Assembly (NCBI GenBank): GCA_902494135.1
Contig: CABUSE010000069.1
Coordinates: forward strand, 1-6,995
Length of the DNA: 6,995 nucleotides
Source: an uncultured Collinsella sp.
GTDB lineage: Bacteria; Actinomycetota; Coriobacteriia; Coriobacteriales; Coriobacteriaceae
Direction: 5' to 3'
Shown here: piece by piece, positions 6,005 through 6,995 of the stretch
Layout: each line of letters begins with the position of its first letter
Position numbering within the stretch: the stretch's first letter is position 1
Translations under genes and position numbers: made by a program
The notes under the pieces: generated by a model
The model's database searches: none
What the model was told of the DNA's origin: nothing
What the model saw: only the letters and a program-made list of their open reading frames with translations

Positions 6005-6991
6005 ATGCCGATTAATGATCCCGAGAAGTCGGAGAATATGCGCAAGTCCATCCGCGTGTATTCCGGTTCCTCCAACCGTCCCCTCGCTCAGAAGATTGCT
6101 GAGTACCTTGGGGTCGAGCTTTCGGGCCTTACGCTAAAGCAGTTCGCCAACGGTGAGATTTACGCCCGCTACGACGAGACCGTCCGCGGCGCCGACGTCT
6201 TCCTGATTCAGTCCGTGGCCGGAGGCAACGTCAACGACATGCTCATGGAGCTGCTCATCGCCACCGACGCTGCCAAGCGCGCATCCGCCCGCTCCATCAC
6301 CGCCGTTATCACCCACTACGGCTATGCCCGCCAGGACCGCAAGGCCGGCCCGCGCGAGCCCATCACCGCCCGCCTCGTCGCCAACCTGCTCGAGCGCGCC
6401 GGCGTCAACCGCATCATCACCCTCGACCTGCACCAGGGCCAGATCCAGGGCTTCTTCGATATCCCGGTTAACCACCTGTCCGCACTGCCGCTGTTTGGCC
6501 AGTACTACAACGACATGCACTTCGACACCGACAACCTGGTTGTCGTCTCCCCCGACGTGGGCCGCGCCAAGGCCGCCAAGAAGCTGTCCGACATGCTCGG
6601 CTGCGACCTGGCCATCGCCCACAAGGGCCGTCCGCGCCACAACGCCGCCGAGGTCATGGGCATCATCGGTGACATCAAGGGCAAGACCTGCATCATCAAC
6701 GACGACATGATCGACACCGCTGGCACCCTGTGCGCCAACGTCAAGGAGCTCAAGGCTATGGGCGCTGGCGACATCTACGTCTGCGCCACCCACGGCATCT
6801 TCTCCGGTCCGGCCATCGAGCGTCTGAACGACGCCCCGATCGTCGAGTGCCTCGTCACCGACGCCATCCCCGTCGAGGTCGGCGGCAAGATCAAGACCAT
6901 CTCGGTCGCCGAGGAGTTCGCTCAGGCCATCTCCGCCGTTTACCACGAGGAGCCCGTCTCCACGCTCGTCGGCGGCGACTTCGCGCTGTAA
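6005..6991 (+). CDS. prs: Ribose-phosphate pyrophosphokinase (PRPP synthetase)
   Basis: Cytoplasmic enzyme of 328 residues that transfers pyrophosphate from ATP to ribose-5-phosphate, giving PRPP for purine, pyrimidine, NAD, histidine and tryptophan synthesis. Motifs in order: FANGE 47-51; the ATP-site run GYARQDRK 106-113; DLHQGQIQGFFDIP 141-154 with the catalytic-region His143; SPDVGRAKAAKK 182-193 (flexible catalytic loop); and the PRPP-binding loop DDMIDTAGT 233-241. Length matches class I enzymes (about 310-330), with a slightly extended N-terminus before the first strand (RVYSGSSN at 17-24). Two positions differ from common family sequences: Asn156 where Asp is usual after FFDIPV, and Asn232 just before the PRPP-loop DD, where a hydrophobic residue is usual. 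The rest is canonical and function is expected. Codon use favours C-ending codons strongly, as in highly expressed genes. The stop at 6989-6991 is four bases from the window end. Confidence 0.97.
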   Translation: MPINDPEKSENMRKSIRVYSGSSNRPLAQKIAEYLGVELSGLTLKQFANGEIYARYDETVRGADVFLIQSVAGGNVNDMLMELLIATDAAKRASARSITAVITHYGYARQDRKAGPREPITARLVANLLERAGVNRIITLDLHQGQIQGFFDIPVNHLSALPLFGQYYNDMHFDTDNLVVVSPDVGRAKAAKKLSDMLGCDLAIAHKGRPRHNAAEVMGIIGDIKGKTCIINDDMIDTAGTLCANVKELKAMGAGDIYVCATHGIFSGPAIERLNDAPIVECLVTDAIPVEVGGKIKTISVAEEFAQAISAVYHEEPVSTLVGGDFAL

Positions 6992-6995
6992 TCCA

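Noticed and set aside
6548..6583. Apparent loss of the GG-V-x-R segment in the Prs flexible loop compared with E. coli and B. subtilis
   Set aside because: The loop has the same length when aligned without gaps, and actinobacterial Prs enzymes commonly have SPDxGR followed by a Lys/Arg-rich stretch here.
6134..6946. Antisense open frame opposite prs
   Set aside because: Same cause: composition-driven shadow of a clearly real gene, rich in Gly, Ala, Asp and Val, with no ribosome site or motif seen.

Overview
The window reads as a stretch of high-GC, gene-dense chromosome. The five coding regions, their codon use and the glmU-prs order look like the Actinobacteria class Coriobacteriia. Collinsella is my best guess, from resemblance only and without a database search.

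Layout. (1) 1-804, plus strand: exodeoxyribonuclease III, missing only its first few codons at the window edge. (2) 805-952: a gap between convergent genes holding two tandem palindromes, one with a perfect 17-bp inverted repeat. (3) 953-4192, minus strand: a compact operon for an energy-coupling factor (ECF) vitamin importer, in the order T component, fused double ATPase, S component. The genes are joined by a TGATG stop-start overlap and a 4-base gap. The three-gene make-up resembles the predicted cobalamin ECF system CbrTUV, but the substrate cannot be proven from sequence. (4) 4193-4400: a divergent intergenic region with a good sigma70-like promoter for the ECF operon and the glmU ribosome binding site. 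(5) 4401-5813, plus strand: complete bifunctional GlmU, closed by a strong intrinsic terminator at 5831-5863. (6) 6005-6991, plus strand: complete ribose-phosphate pyrophosphokinase Prs with its own likely promoter.

How the genes relate. GlmU makes UDP-N-acetylglucosamine for the cell wall and Prs makes PRPP for nucleotide, histidine and tryptophan synthesis; both are housekeeping. The ECF module brings in a cofactor or vitamin. ExoIII is a DNA repair enzyme with no evident functional link to the others.

The most unusual feature lies inside the double ATPase. About 191 bases (2331-2521) of the linker between its two ABC domains are bounded by partial terminal inverted repeats and contain three further hairpins, yet stay open in frame. 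This looks like a small palindromic element that inserted into a gene and became protein, comparable in principle to the Rickettsia palindromic elements.
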